The notes: generated from the letters alone by a model not told the origin. A stretch of 64,000 bases of DNA from Xanthostigma xanthostigma (GCA_963575645.1 OY754465.1:45844401-45908400); one strand, 5' to 3'. Positions 1 through 12,500 are shown, counted from the first letter of the stretch. Numbers and translations: made by a program.

Positions 1-837
1 ACTCAGTATAGAATAAAAGTATATGAAAAAAACATATTCATCTGCTTACACCCCCTTAGGTATGGAATGGACCACATGGGGGCCTGATAAGATGCATTTT
101 CTTGAAGCAAAACAGTTTGTGGTCCTCATATTTTGCATACTATATGTATTTTTGCGTATTCTAGTCATATACTATGAACTTTATTACAAAACATACTTAA
201 TTTATTACAAGACAATAGAAAATAAAAATGAAAGACGTACTGTTTTTATTTTTTTTTTTGCAATTGTAATATATAATATTATTGTATCTCTACTTTCAAT
301 ATTGGAAATCAATAACACTAAAATTTAAGTAGGCTACTGTTAATTTGCGCTTATAAAAGAATATATTTCTTTGTTCTTGATTTTGCAGCAAAAGTTTTTA
401 GTAAAAATAAAACAAATTCCACGTTCCATTGAATGAATATACACTAGAAATGCAGCGAGTTTAAATAATTTCGAACCAAATAATACACGAAAGTACGCTT
501 AGCGCTTGTACAATAGTTTTGCGATCAGTAATATTTATGACCGCCGCTCAACTACGAGTTTTGCAAGTAATACACACTTACGGGGTAACGTACCCCGTGT
601 GCTTTAGTTCATATACGTAGTATGAAAATTAGAAGAAGTCAAAGCGTGTGCAAATGAAAAGATAGTAATTGATCGCAAAATAAAGACGGTCGTGTATCCG
701 ATGAATTTTAGGCTAGATAGACACAACCAGTGGCAGCGCGTGAACATTTTTAACATGGGATGTAAAAGAGGGGCGGAGGTAATTAAATTTCGTATCATAT
801 TCATGTTTATGCTGTTTTAAAATAAATTATTAACTTT
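1..837. other. AT-rich sequence without a recognisable gene
   Basis: The first ~25 bases match the end of the family Z repeat seen again near 7.90 kb and 23.12 kb, so the window opens inside or at the edge of a copy. The rest is low-complexity AT-rich sequence. A 101-codon open frame at 23-328 has no recognisable domain and a composition expected of AT-rich noise. A short GC hairpin lies near 579-598. I see nothing else. Confidence 0.5.
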
Positions 838-1297
838 TACCATTCCAACCCACAAATGGGGAATGGTACCGGTTTAGGTCAAAAACCACATTTCAAAATT
901 TTACAAAATATTTTTTCGTTTTGAGGTCCCAGAATCCAAAAAACATATTTTTGGAAAAAATCTGTGCGTCTGTTTGTATGTGAGTACGATACAGGTCAAA
1001 CGGATGAGCGGATTGAAACCAAATTTTGGGAGGATGTTTGGTATATAAATATGAAGAGCGCTATTGTTTTTGGGAAAAACGGTTTATTATTTTATTTATT
1101 TTTCAAGAAATTTTTGTTAAAAATTTATAACTTTATAGTTCCAGAAATATTTTGAAAATACAAAAAATCAGCTGTTCTTTTGTTTTATAGATCTGTCAGA
1201 AATAAACTAGTTAAGCATGCTTTGATTAATTTTTAAATGACGTGGAACATATTATGTAGATAACCATGGCAGCGAATAGCAAATATAATAATAAATA
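838..1297 (+). repeat. Family X dispersed repeat, copy 1
   Basis: It opens with a small hairpin (ACCATTCC, a loop containing CCCAC, then GGAATGGT), followed by conserved text around CAAACGGATGAGCGGATTG and TTTTGGGAGGATGTTTGGTA. It ends just before a Helitron-like CTAG terminus. The same order recurs at 46722-47250 and 51352-51902 (+), at 62880-63495 (-), and in part at 23193-23300. It is non-coding: the open frame at 964-1155 is not kept in the other copies. The superfamily is unknown to me. Confidence 0.75.
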
Positions 1298-2015
1298 CTA
1301 GCCATTACCCGCGTCACTTCACGTGGTATCAGAAATTTTATACTGTATCAAATGTCAACATTTTTGAAGTTGATATGGTTTTGTCGTCCAATTGGCTGGA
1401 ATGTTTTCAAATATTGTTGACAACAAACTGCAATATACACTGTAACACTACAGCCATAAACCGTGTGTCGTGTATCATGTATGTATATACACGATATACG
1501 TACCTTCGAATCAAAGCAGTCAAAGGTGTTGACTGAATAAGATAGACTCAAGGAACACCTCTAGCATATGATAGTGACAGATTCTTATTTGTACTAACGT
1601 GCTGATGGTAACTGCAGCTCACACTCTATAAGTTGTGGGTCAGAAGTTGCACGGTGTACACTGGTGGTATCTGATGATGACGTGTCATGTGCTGCTTCGG
1701 AGCGTAGAACAGCGTCTGAACAGCACACAGAACACACACGAGTTTTGTGGTTTACCAGTGACTGTCGATTTTGTTACTCTACACTATTTCCTAACATTAG
1801 ATATTGGTTAAATATGGAAAATATAATTAATTCTCAAATAATTATGGTTATTCTGCAGTTCTGCAGCGCTCATAGAGGAACCGCCACTGGACACACGTCT
1901 TGTTTTCTGGACAAAAAAAGTTATGCTCTTGGTCCCTTTGAATTTTATACTCTGTTTTATACACTGGTAGACCATGTATTGAGTAGAAACATCGCAAAAG
2001 CGGGCGGTCGTCTGT
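1298..2015 (-). repeat. Helitron-like terminus and family W repeat, copy 1
   Basis: Read on the minus strand, the left edge is a GC-rich end finishing GGGTAATGGCTAGT, the CTAG-plus-T form of a Helitron 3' end. The interior, including the segment around GTGTTGACTGAATAAGATAG and the GC-richer part at 1610-1740, matches 27740-27925 plus 28530-28890. A 118-codon open frame at 1664-2020 is not maintained in that copy, so it is not treated as a gene. Confidence 0.6.
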
Positions 2016-3321
2016 TGTAAGTTACCTAATAATAATTACAGTGACGTGCAAAGTACATTCTATTAAAATTTAAACATGTGTTAAACAGTGTTTTTGTTCG
2101 GAATGAAGAAAAGTTGCGATGAATATTTATATAGACATTAAAAACATTTTCTTTTGTGCATCTAATCTAAATTTCAATAAACAGAAACTTCTTCTGGAAT
2201 ATTTAATTTTGCAATGATTTATTAAAATTTTAATATTGTTATACAGATTGGTCATAACATAGTAAATTTCGTATAAGAACGTTGATTACTCAATGTCTGT
2301 ACAAAATTCCTATGTTATGATTTATCAAAGAAGAGAAATGAAGCAATACAAAATCTAAGTAAATTGGGGTCCGCGATATGGATTACTCTATCTGGCGGCG
2401 AAACTTACAACTAAAATCCGGTAAACATGATTATGAATCGTACTGCGAATCAGTACTGTTAATCGTGAATTTTTTTATCATAATAATAAAAAACGTTGAA
2501 TAAATTAAATGACTCATTATGGAAATTGTATAGTATTAAAAGGTTGTAATAGTACCATGTCATTTTAAAATTTTACCAAGTAAATTAATTTTAGGTTAGG
2601 AACTTACCTGTTGCAATAAAGTAATATGTTTCAATAAATATTTGCAACATTCATGAACACTGAATTGATATACCTAATATTATCTCAATTTACACCTTTT
2701 ATTTCATGTGGATTACTCTTTAAATCGGAAGTTTGTGAACAAAAAGCATTAAAATTCAACTTACTTGAAGGTTCTGTTTCAGAAGAATTTTTTCCTAATT
2801 TTATGATATGACCGGCATTAAATACACGTTCCCCTTTAAGCAAATTTGTTTTTCGATGATTTGTATCAGCCAAATCGCATATTGTGCTGATATTTATCAT
2901 TTTATTGAATTTCAAAAAATTCACAATTGCACTGTATACTACCTATAGGGACTATGGGAAATTTTATCCCATCGTCGCCATGTTTTTAATGCTCCGTCCA
3001 TTTAAAGGAACCCAATAGAAGCTTAATTTTATTGTAGGTATATCCTATAAATGCACTGATAAATTTATTTGTTTAAAAATTGTTACGAATTTATTTCTCT
3101 GAAAATATATATATTTTAGTGCTCAAGTAGTAATTCTAATGGAACTTTTATTCGTCATTTATAATCAACCAAAATTAACGTTATATAATTTGGCATGTCT
3201 TTCATCTAGCAACCGCCATTTCTGGGTTGCGGACATGTTTCATATTTATATGTATGGTCACAATCTGAGGTCATTGTTAAATCAAATTTTTGCAAGCCAG
3301 CATACGTTTTTGATAAATCTT
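2016..3321. other. AT-rich sequence, no feature recognised
   Basis: No conserved motif, terminal repeat or convincing open frame was found. Short open frames at 2685-2924 and 3139-3339 have no recognisable family features and lie in sequence of about 70% A+T. Confidence 0.4.
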
Positions 3322-3322
3322 A

Positions 3323-3615
3323 TTGGTTTGCGTCCGTAGCTATGTTTTGTAGAGATGCGTTTTGATGCCGCTATTTGTCAGTAAATACCAAAAACCGATT
3401 ACAAAATTGACTTGCGTCCGTAGCGATGTTTTACCTTTCGTTCAGGGTGGTTTCTACAGATACGTTTTGAAGCCGCCATCTGTCAGTCGATGCTTTTAAA
3501 TAGCGGAAACCGATGAAAAGATTGGTTTGCGTCCGTACCTATGTTTCACCTTTCGTTCATGCGTTTTGATGCCGCCATCTGTCAGTAGATGTCTTTAAAG
3601 AGCGGAAACGGCGTA
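3323..3615 (+). repeat. Degenerate tandem repeat, three units
   Basis: Units begin at about 3323, 3406 and 3521, each with ATTGRYTTGCGTCCGTA, followed by GCGTTTTGATGCCGCCATCTGTCAGT-like text and AGCGGAAACCGAT. Spacings are about 83 and 115 bases, the difference arising from an indel around TTTCGTTCA. It is not coding. It is probably the internal array of an older element. Confidence 0.7.
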
Positions 3616-4794
3616 AACACGTTACTTCCATAAGAAAAAAGATCTGAGTTAATCTTAAATCGCACCTAAAGAAGTTTTACTTCAAAAATAAAATGCTTTT
3701 AAGTGAAATACCGCCCTGTCTTATGTAAATAGGGGAAATTGAAAAGTTTCAAAGAGTTTCCATCTGTTAAATATGTATTACAAATACAAAAATAATTTCT
3801 GGAAAATTGTTTTGAATACAAAGAAAGCAACTAAACGGAGATAAAAGTAATCCGGATAATCTGATGAAGCGAAATTAATGCATACATAATGTTTCAACAT
3901 TTACATACCGCAACTTACGTAATAATATAACGTGTATCGTGGCTTGAATACAGAGCAGTTCTATATGTTTAAAGCAGTTTAATTAGGTATTAATCGACCT
4001 TTGGCACAAAACCATAGCGAATTACGATAGAGTTTATAATATATTATAATATGTATAGTATAAGTACTATATTTTTGCACGTACCCTCTATAAGTCTATA
4101 AAATAAGCTGGTGTTGTCACCTCATTTTCAGTATATTTTCAAAAATTTTGACAGTTCGTCTTTAGACAATCTTCATTTCTAAACAGACAAACGTTAATGT
4201 ATAGGGCTATGTCCAAGGAGGTGGGGTTACAAATTTTTCGATGCGAGCGTTTCTGCACAAACTTCAAGCTCAAATTTTCTGTATGTCAGTGAGCAATGTT
4301 TATTAAAAGTGAAAATAGTTATAATTTTATGAAGTGTTTTAATTACAAAGAAAACATGGGCAAAACTAAGCGATCTGGAAATGCTGTTGCGCTGATGGCG
4401 ATTTAAATAAAATAAGGACCAGTGGTGCCATAATTTAACATTGCGCTGTCAGTGTAAACAAATTAATTATTTATGTATTGTACGTCATAATTGATAAATA
4501 AATAATTCTCACGTACCTTCTATGTTATGCTATTTATATATTGGTTTACAATCTGAATTTATTGGTATATAAAATTAACAGCAGTTTTCCTTATTACATT
4601 TTTTTTTGACACCTCATGGTCAACTAAAGTTTTTGACTTATCACCATAGAAACATGTCGCGATTTCCATAAAAAGTGAGTTCAATATTTCTCTATTACCC
4701 ACTAGCGGCGCTAGTAGGCTTCGTGCACACAGTCTATATGTATAGCATGACCAGTTTTTTTCACTAGCACCTGTAAAATCATTGCTTTATATAA
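3616..4794. other. AT-rich sequence with a partial family Y copy
   Basis: Positions about 4070-4165 resemble the left end of family Y (TTTTTGCACGTACC, then AAAATAAGCTG and a TTTTGACAGTTCG segment). The remainder has no feature I can name. Confidence 0.4.
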
Positions 4795-4943
4795 TATGTC
4801 GCCGGGATATTGTCAAATCCGTGATATTGTAATTTCACTAGTGAATTCATAATTGCACGATTGACAAAGAGTCATGATATCATAATTTCACTAAGTGAAA
4901 TTATAATATCACGGGTTTGACAATATCCCTGCGACATATATAA
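4795..4943. mobile_element. Short palindromic MITE
   Basis: Terminal inverted repeats of about 45 bases: the left arm starts TATGTCGCCGGGATATTGTC, and the right arm is its near-perfect reverse complement ending GACAATATCCCTGCGACATA. The interior is itself partly palindromic (TTTCACTAAGTGAAA near 4886). The flanks are too TA-rich to define the target duplication. No coding capacity. Confidence 0.7.
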
Positions 4944-4944
4944 T

Positions 4945-6032
4945 CCAGTCAACGAAGGAAAAATAAAAACAATAAATTGTGTAGTCTGGGTTATTATTTC
5001 AAATGATAGGGGTGATACCCAGGTATAACATATTAAAAGTCCCCAGCGGGGGGGCACTTGCTTTGGGCGGTAGGGGAGCAAATAGGTCCCATTTTTTGCT
5101 TCTTCGTGATTCTCTAAAAAACCATGCGTTTTAGAAAAGAGAACCTTTTATAAAAAATAAAGCTGATTAAATTTTCTACAAAATGCCGTATAATTTTTTT
5201 TTTTTAGATTTATTAATAAGGGAGATACGGGACCCGTTAAGAAATAGATTGGACGGAGACAAAGTTGCAAAGCTATTGTTTATAAAATATAATTTGCTAC
5301 TTCTGGAGTCAATTAATTTGATTTAATTTGCTAACTGTTATAAAAATGTGATTATTTTTATTGGTGACACCTATATTTATTATTTTTTAATTGAAATTAA
5401 AGAGGCTGACTGCTTAATGTTTGTAGTGTTTGTACTATATTATTTTATTGCCTGCCCTTAACACATCTTTCTTCTGCCACCATCTCCGACTCCGATTCCG
5501 GTTCCGACTCCGAAAAACCAAATTTAAAAACTCCGACTCCGACTTCGGTTCCGATAAGACCACCTCCGTAACATCCCTAATTTCAACATGAACCAAAAGA
5601 TAACTAATGGTATATTGGATTGAATGTAAGGAAGAATCTTCATCTATAATAATTATAGCTCAACGGAATAATAAACATTAATTTTGTAAGGCAATAATAC
5701 TTTGTTTTCAGTTTGTTTCACATTTATATCCCTTGCATTTCCTTTTGTATTTGTCATATATATACAATTAATATATCATTTTGTAAGAAATTTAATAAGC
5801 TTCATTACGTTTTAAGGTTTTTTTTTTCCTACGACGCTTAGTTTTTGAAATATTTAGGAAAAACTAAAATATGGGACATATCCCCCCCACCCCGCCTAAA
5901 GCAAGCGGCCCCTGGCTGGGGACTTTTGGTATGTTATACCTGGGGGTCAACCCTATTATAAAAAATATTAATCCAGACTACACAATTTTTTGCATTTATT
6001 TGCCAATTTCGGGTCTTCGTTAACTGAACTAA
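4945..6032. mobile_element. Non-autonomous element with ~150-bp inverted ends
   Basis: The left end (about 4945-5100) and right end (about 5865-6032) are inverted copies. Both hold AATTGTGTAGTCTGG, CCAGGTATAACATA, AAAGTCCCCAGC and a CTTGCTTTRGGCGG block. The arms differ by several substitutions, so the element is old. The interior is AT-rich and non-coding, apart from a TCCGAC-type repeat. Superfamily not determined. Confidence 0.7.
5480..5572 (+). repeat. (TCCGAC)n-like simple repeat
   Basis: Two runs of ACTCCGACTCCG/TTCCGGTTCCG hexamers are separated by a short AT stretch. It lies inside the TIR element at 4945-6032. Confidence 0.85.
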
Positions 6033-6888
6033 TATACCTGTAAAGTATACAGGCATGTATACCACTAGTACTGTGTAAAATAAAACTGATCGCCCAATAC
6101 CAATTCCACAGTAAATCGCTGTTTGTCTGACAGTTGTTTTTTTTTTATATTCTGCTTTTTATAGAAGTGGCGTTTACTCAAAAGCGAACTGTCAAAAATT
6201 TTCAAAATGAAGTGAAAGCCAGCTATTTTATGGGAAATATGTGAAAATTTCTCACATTTATATCTCGTGCGCAACTGTATTACGAATTGTGTGACTGTCA
6301 GTACTAAATACAATGTCGCATTTCGTCGTAATATCACCCATGACGACACTTGGTTATACAATGTACTATTTCACCACGCTGATTTTCATATATTTATGAG
6401 GTTATGTTCACTGGTTCAATTTAATTGGTTAATTGACAGGTAGGTAAGGGCGAGAAGTGGAGTTTTTCTTTCTTTTTTCCACTTTAGTTATGTTCATTAG
6501 AATCTTACACGATTCTTAATGCTCGTAGCTTCCTAAATAAATGAATCGCAACATCTGTTCTTGTTTTTGGTTGTACAGAAGAGAACCTATGTATTTTCAA
6601 CCTATCGAGACTAATCGATTCCTGTATTTTCAACTTCTACTGCATGCTCACTTCTTGGCAGTCATAAACCAATCAAAATGAAACTTTATTAATTTGAGGT
6701 GAAACGTCGTCAAACGTTTTTTTCTCATGTACGTACTGCGGGTACCAGGAAATTGTATTCGCACGATTAGGGCGCAATTGTCTTTTTTGTGGTAATTGTT
6801 TCTGATTGGCTGCTGTGTTAGATAAAGACATAGGGAAAGTGAGATATACTGCATGTATTGTCGGAATAATCCAAATACTTTTATATAA
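6033..6888. other. Non-coding sequence with a diverged family Y-like part
   Basis: About 6165-6245 holds GAACTGTCAAAAATTTTCAAAATG and CCAGCTATTTTATGGG, resembling family Y in a decayed form. Other open frames here overlap each other on the minus strand and show no domain. Confidence 0.35.
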
Positions 6889-6890
6889 TA

Positions 6891-7041
6891 TGTTACCGGC
6901 CAAACCCGATTTCAGGACAAACTAGTTTTGCCGAGGCCAAACTAGCTCTATAAACCAATTTAACCTAGGCTGAACTAGTTTGTCCTAGTATGAATAGTAG
7001 GCTGAACTAGTTTGTCCTGAAATCGGGTTTGGCCTGTAACA
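6891..7041. mobile_element. 151-bp palindromic MITE, TGTTAC ends
   Basis: Near-perfect terminal inverted repeats of about 37 bases run inward from TGTTACCGGCCAAACCCGAT and from its complement ending GGTTTGGCCTGTAACA. The interior repeats the AAACTAG word in both orientations. The flanks are AATA and TATA, so a 4-bp duplication is possible but not provable. The ends resemble those of the 140-bp MITE at 61624-61763. Confidence 0.8.
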
Positions 7042-7925
7042 TATATATATACCGAGCGTATAGGAATAAAATCGCAGTGAACCATTAGGGTGCCGAATAT
7101 ATTTCTGTCGTAAGAGCTCGATGGTTCTGATTGGCTAACACCATAAATAAAGAGATGAAACTTTTGATAAAGACAGATATACTCCATGCTATATAATACA
7201 TACATAACCAAGGAATTATTTTGAAAAAAGAGCGACGCATATATATTCGATACGCTCTGTTGCCTTCGCTCACTGCACAATGAGTAAATCATATTATATT
7301 TAATAATAACCTATATGAATCATTGCCTATCTACTCAATGTGCGGTGAGTGTACGCAGCAAAGCGTATCGAGAATATATTTGCGTCTCTTTCTTCGATGT
7401 AATTCCCTGATTTCTCCGATGATATGATTGGTTGATGTACTTGTATTCAATCTGAACAAAACGTTGAAATAAGAGATATCTCTATTTCATTCAAACAAAA
7501 TGTAAACAAATCCTTTGACAGCTGTTAATGCATTATTGTCATATGGAACCTTTCTAAACGTATTTATATATAAACAACGGCAGCCATGACATATTAATTA
7601 TCTTTTATATCATCATATACATGTCAAATCAGAACAGTCAATAGAATCTCTGTTTCAAAAACTTTATGAATATATGATTTGATGTCTCTTTCTATGGTGA
7701 TAAGCCAATCAGAGCCAAGGAGTTCTTACGACCATGGCCGTACCCAGCTTTTGGCCCAAAAAGGGGAAAATTAGAAATTTTTAAGCTGGGTTCTCCGTGC
7801 TTGTTTTGCCCTTCTTGATACGCCAATGCTTAAGACGTAAAAAAAGACAGAAGTATATGTTTGCACCCTAATGGTTCGGTTGCGAGTTTATTGCTATGCT
7901 CGGTATAGAATAAAAGTATATGGAG
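7042..7925. repeat. Family Z dispersed repeat, copy with empty hAT site
   Basis: Two inverted or overlapping segments of family Z are present. They include ATCTACTCAATGTGCGGTGAG (about 7330-7350), GATGTAATTCCCTGATTTCTCC, GCGTACCCAGCTTTTGGCCC and TATAGAATAAAAGTATATG. The same order occurs at 22520-23130, and in reverse at 30625-30960. The ACTCAATG at 7333-7340 is the unfilled target of the hAT MITE at 22564-22775. Confidence 0.7.
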
Positions 7926-9051
7926 TAAATAAACAATGTTTGGTATAATAATTATATGTACTTATATGATTTTTTCATTGACTGAGCAGCGTAGGAGGAG
8001 ACACTTTGCGTGAGAAGTAAACACTAAAACTTTAAAAATAGGCGAGTAAAATCAGTTGAAAATAGATGGTGTTGAAAATACATGAGTCCGACTGTAGAAC
8101 AATTCCATATTGTAGCGGTTCCATATAATGTTTTGTGTCTACCGTTATAAAAAAAATGTTAGTAGGAATAACAAATAACTTGTATGAATAATTTAAAAGT
8201 ATCGTTCCTACTTTAAGTACTTATGAATTTGTTTACATTTCGAAAGAACTTAAACAGTATTTCTGCTTTAAATCTCTCTGTTTTTTTACACACCGCTCGA
8301 GTAGAGAGGACTAAGGAGTATAGAGTAAGCTGTGTTGTATTGTAGCGATGTAATGTGCTCAACTGGGGCGAAAGGCGATGTTTGTCGTTCCCTCAGTCAT
8401 AACTCAAGAACGGCTTAAGGGATTTGCTTGGGGTTTGTTTTAATTTAAACTAAAATTACGAATCTTTACTAAACCCTACACCCGTACACATACGGGTAAA
8501 TAATATCAATGTCATGCGGTATTAGAAAGACCATTTCCACCGACGCAAAAACTAGTTGACATATTGAGTATAAAAATATATTAGCTGTTCTCGAAGACCT
8601 TCTCTCTGCGCATGCGCTCAATTTCGCTATAGGTATGTTGACAAGTAAAACAAAATTTTCTATGGTACACTACGTGTTTGAACATTTTTGTTGATTTTTC
8701 AATTTTTTTTTTCACTTATAAAATCTCATCTGCTATAAACACAATATGAATTTATGAATCTAAAAATAGAATAGTGAATAATATCCTGGCTTCCAGTTCC
8801 ATCAAAAGGATTGGAAATATTTTTGTTAACCTATTAATAACCGTGCGCAATTTATCAGCATGATGAGCACAGCACGAGCCTGAAACTGCACGATTTCGCA
8901 CAGTAGGTACACCAGCATGACCCAGCAGCTTTTAGTTCAGGTTCCTTGTGCGACAGACATTTTAAAGTTTTCAAGTAGTGGGTGTGCAACATGGACGTGT
9001 GTAGTTCGGTGGAAGATTTTTTTTTATTCTGTCGACGTTCTGTCAAAAGGA
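7926..9051. other. AT-rich sequence, no feature recognised
   Basis: No terminal repeats or conserved coding sequence were found. Open frames at 8855-9046 and 8917-9132 overlap on opposite strands and run into the neighbouring MITE. Confidence 0.4.
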
Positions 9052-9059
9052 GAAAGAAG

Positions 9060-9788
9060 CAGTGGCGGATTTACTAGCAGGCTGAGTAGGCTGAAGCCTA
9101 GGGCGGCAAATTTAAAGGGGCAGCAGATTTAGTTCATAAATTTTTATTTCAATATTTACAAAATTAAAAATAAAATTATTATACACAACAAAATACGAAT
9201 TTCGAAAATTGGAGAGAAATTAAAATATTTAAAAAATCGAAATATTATAAATATACAGTGCTAAATACTAAATACATATATTTCAACATCTCTACATGAA
9301 AAACTGCTAAACGCTTTGTAAAAAATATTTTAATGATCATGAATTTTTAGAATATCGTAATAGCGATTCGATATTATAATCGAAATTTAGTTATTTTTAC
9401 ATATTTTTTTCACTGATAATTACTATAATTTTTTCTCCATGTACCTAATTATTATGAGATCTGCTTACATAATTCAATCTTGATATAATATTGATGGTCT
9501 AATCATGATTGCTGCAGCAAATTGTCAAATTCAATTTCAGAAAATTATTTCTTTATGCGTAAAAAATACTGACTAAAATAATCAAGGATCTGATACGGTA
9601 TCTTAGTTCCCAATGATACTAACCATACGGGAAAAGTTGATGTAACAAGGATGATGAAGCACAAATCATAAAGTTGAAATTTTATTGATAGGAAATGTAA
9701 TTGATATGATTGTGGACTAAGGTATAAAAATTCAGAGGCGGAAATAATTGAATAGCTTACATGCGGCAAATCTGTAAATCCGTCACTG
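9060..9788. mobile_element. hAT-type MITE, 729 bp
   Basis: The ends are CAGTGGCGGATTTAC and its complement GTAAATCCGTCACTG. Flanking 8-mers are GAAAGAAG (9052-9059) and GGAAGAAG (9789-9796), 7 of 8 identical, as expected for the 8-bp duplication of hAT elements. The interior is over 75% A+T with no transposase. It holds GGCGGCAAATTTAAAGGGGC near the left end, a feature of this MITE type. Confidence 0.88.
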
Positions 9789-9796
9789 GGAAGAAG

Positions 9797-11487
9797 CTAT
9801 GAAAAAAGAAGGTTTTTGGCTCACCTATATTAATGAAAATGATGCATTCCTTGCACACTGAATTGGTCCAGCACGGCTAGATGGAAATTGCCAGCGACCG
9901 ATTGTAGGTAGTGGCTGGTTGTTGGTTACAGGTGCTGGTCTAATGTGTGCTACTGCGTTAAATAACGTGGGTACCTTCACGAACATGCTGATTATAGTCT
10001 GTGCGGTTTTTTACATTTTATATACTGAATTTAATTAGACAGATACCAAAAATGTCTACATATTTTTTAACATATTTCATAAAATTAATATGAATTCCGT
10101 TAGGGTGTTGAAAGAATATATACCGAATATTGAAAACCGTTTTTTAATGATAAAATGAGTTTTAATTTTTGTCTAGTATATTTTTCATTTATTTTTCATT
10201 TATTTTTCCATTCATTCATGTATAATGAATTTTTAGGTTGGATTTAATCGTTTTTTTTTCATTTTTTAGTTCATTACTTTGTATTGTTATTAATTTTTCA
10301 TCTGTCTCATCGAAAAATAGACATGTATTTTTATAATACCTTCTGCGGAGTTGACGTCGAGGTTATAATATATTGATATTGTAACAAAACTGTTGTAGTC
10401 CGTGGTAGAAATTATTTATTTACAATAATAAATGTTTAACAAAGCACACAAATGAAAGCGTACTTCTTTAGCTTAACAGAAATAATAACGTTAACAGAAA
10501 TAAAATAACGACAGTTACAAATAATAAAATAAAAGACTAAGTAACAGCTAGAATATAGAGTCACTAAATTATGTACACAAAATGTTTACAACACACAAAC
10601 AACAAAGTTTATCAGCACGCTTGTCTATTAACTATATTCACACGACTATTTACAAAAAGTTATTTATGTAAAACCAGATTTATATAACTGCACTCAATGA
10701 TTTATGTCACAACCCACTGACACTGTATAAACACATGACCGCCTTACGAACAACTGACTCCTTGCCAACCACTCCGCTCGCATTTTATAGCTTCGTCCCC
10801 TCGCCTGTCGAATGTTCTAGAAGCACAGAAATCCTTCCTTGACCTGCATTGGCTTCTCCAGGCAATTTTATGAAGGTCGGGTTTTGTTGGCTACCTGTTT
10901 TCCATTGTTGTTGTAGCTAGAAGATTCTACAGAACCCATAGTCGTTCCAACAGGGAGCACGCAACAATATTACTATTGATATTACTGATTCATTCTTTTG
11001 TTGTTGTCTTGTTGGTAGAAAATAGAGAAATCAAAATAGTTTCCATAGGCGTCTACACGAAGCGGTATAAACTAGTCATAAAAAACGCTTATCACTGACA
11101 ACTGATTTTTTTCTATACCAGCGGCCCAAGCTTTTTGCTATGAACTCTATTTGAATATCGTTTGTTCTTGCGAAATTAAAATTCAAAATAAGTAAATGCA
11201 AACTCCTATTATATATTATTTATTTATAGATTAATTAATGTTGTTATTTCAAACTTTAAAAAAATGCCACTAATAAAAATTAATTATTTAAAAAAACAAG
11301 AAACCCGACTGCACAAAAATAAAATTAATAAGTAAAAAAAAGAAAACAAGTCGGAAAATCTCTACTAGCAGCAGGTGGTGACAATCAAAAACAAAAGAAA
11401 TACGCAAATGGGTGCATGCTAAAGTTTTTGTTATAGTTTCGGTCAAAGTGGTAGCATATTTAGCTATTTACTGGCTTTTATTTGATA
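9797..11487. other. AT-rich sequence, no gene recognised
   Basis: The part around 10740-10960 is less AT-rich but has no sustained open frame. I found no paired terminal repeats or tandem arrays. Confidence 0.4.
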
Positions 11488-11495
11488 CCCATATT

Positions 11496-12053
11496 CAGGG
11501 CCGGATTTAGCATGAAGCAACGTGGGCCCGGGCCGATAGCGGTAAATTTTAGGGGCGGCAAAACGACAAAAAAAAACTAATTGGCAGGGAAATCATATTA
11601 CAGTACTATGTTTTATCTGGAACAAAACTAACACTCCATTCCAATTTTACAAAAGATGCGTATGAGCGTGTGATATAGTCATGAATGAGCTAATGCCAAG
11701 TTATTTGTTTGACTCAAACTAAATGTACGCCTGTACACTGAACTGCAGCAGAACGGCTCCGCGCCGACGTGTTTGTGAGTAAGTGTGAGAGAGAGAGAGA
11801 GAGAGGCGGCCACCGCTTCGCGCAGTCTCGAATACATTCGGGGGCTGTTTCGGGTGATTGTGTGCAAGGGGGAGGGGGCTCCGGCGCGCCGCCCGCTGCT
11901 TCGTGCTTTCTAGGCTCCGTTCGACGGTAAAAAATATTGCAAATTCAATGTAAACTAGAGAAAATATTGGTTGCGGTATAGACTGCTTTTAATTGTGGGT
12001 AGGGCGGCTATTTTGAGGGGCCCATAGGCGTAAAATATGTAGATCCGGCCCTG
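11496..12053. mobile_element. hAT-type MITE, 558 bp
   Basis: The ends are CAGGGCCGGATTTAG and TAGATCCGGCCCTG. Identical 8-bp duplications CCCATATT lie at 11488-11495 and 12054-12061. The interior includes a GC-rich block (11755-11930) and a (GA)n tract, with no transposase. Exact duplications and matching ends make the boundaries firm. Confidence 0.95.
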
Positions 12054-12387
12054 CCCATATTGCTATAATAGCGAAATATTTTTTATTCCACCTCTCTTTT
12101 TGGTTCACTGACGCAATACTGAAATATTATACCCTATGTCACTCCCACAATAATGACGAAGCTAAAGACACCTCATATGTTAAAATCCATCAAGCGTTTA
12201 GGCTGCAGAGCGTACCAAAGCAATAGATATACATACCCATATACATAGATACACGTATACTCGAAAAATATTATCCACCTTTTGGCGCAGCTGGGTAAAA
12301 AGCGTTAAATAATAAAGTTTTGAGGTAGGTGCTAATTTAATAGAAGTACTTAAACGTTATAGTAATCAGATAATAAATAATAATAAA

Positions 12388-12455
12388 ACACATTTAGGAG
12401 TATAGACAGTACAGAGACATATACTGTATAATATACTATATGTCTGTACTCCTGA
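12388..12455. repeat. Inverted repeat next to a hammerhead-like motif
   Basis: An AGGAGTATAGACAGTAC-like arm is inverted as GTACTCCT with a CATATACTGTATA core. It abuts the CTGAAGA core of the hammerhead-like motif and may belong to the same retroelement remnant. Confidence 0.45.
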
Positions 12456-12500
12456 AGATGGACTGATTGTCCGAAACGATCGTCGAGAGAGAGAGAGAAA
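12445..12500 (+). ncRNA. Hammerhead-ribozyme-like motif
   Basis: It contains CTGAAGA (12452-12458, fitting CUGANGA), a stem II of GGAC...GTCC with one extra U, GAAA (12473-12476), and a tiny stem III ACG-AT-CGT followed by C (12484) at the expected cleavage position. Short stem III type-I hammerheads are known from Penelope-like retroelements. Stem I here is weak (about 3 bp), because a (GA)n tract occupies its 3' side, so activity is doubtful. No reverse transcriptase is attached. Confidence 0.5.

Noticed and set aside
23..328. 101-codon open frame with hydrophobic stretches
   Set aside because: Hydrophobic residues here come from T-rich codons; no domain, no signal of conservation, and it starts inside the edge of a repeat.
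1664..2020. 118-codon open frame
   Set aside because: It lies in family W; the second copy at 28.6-28.9 kb does not keep the frame.
4795..4943. Rho-independent terminator or regulatory hairpin
   Set aside because: The inverted repeat is too long and is not next to a gene; it fits a MITE.
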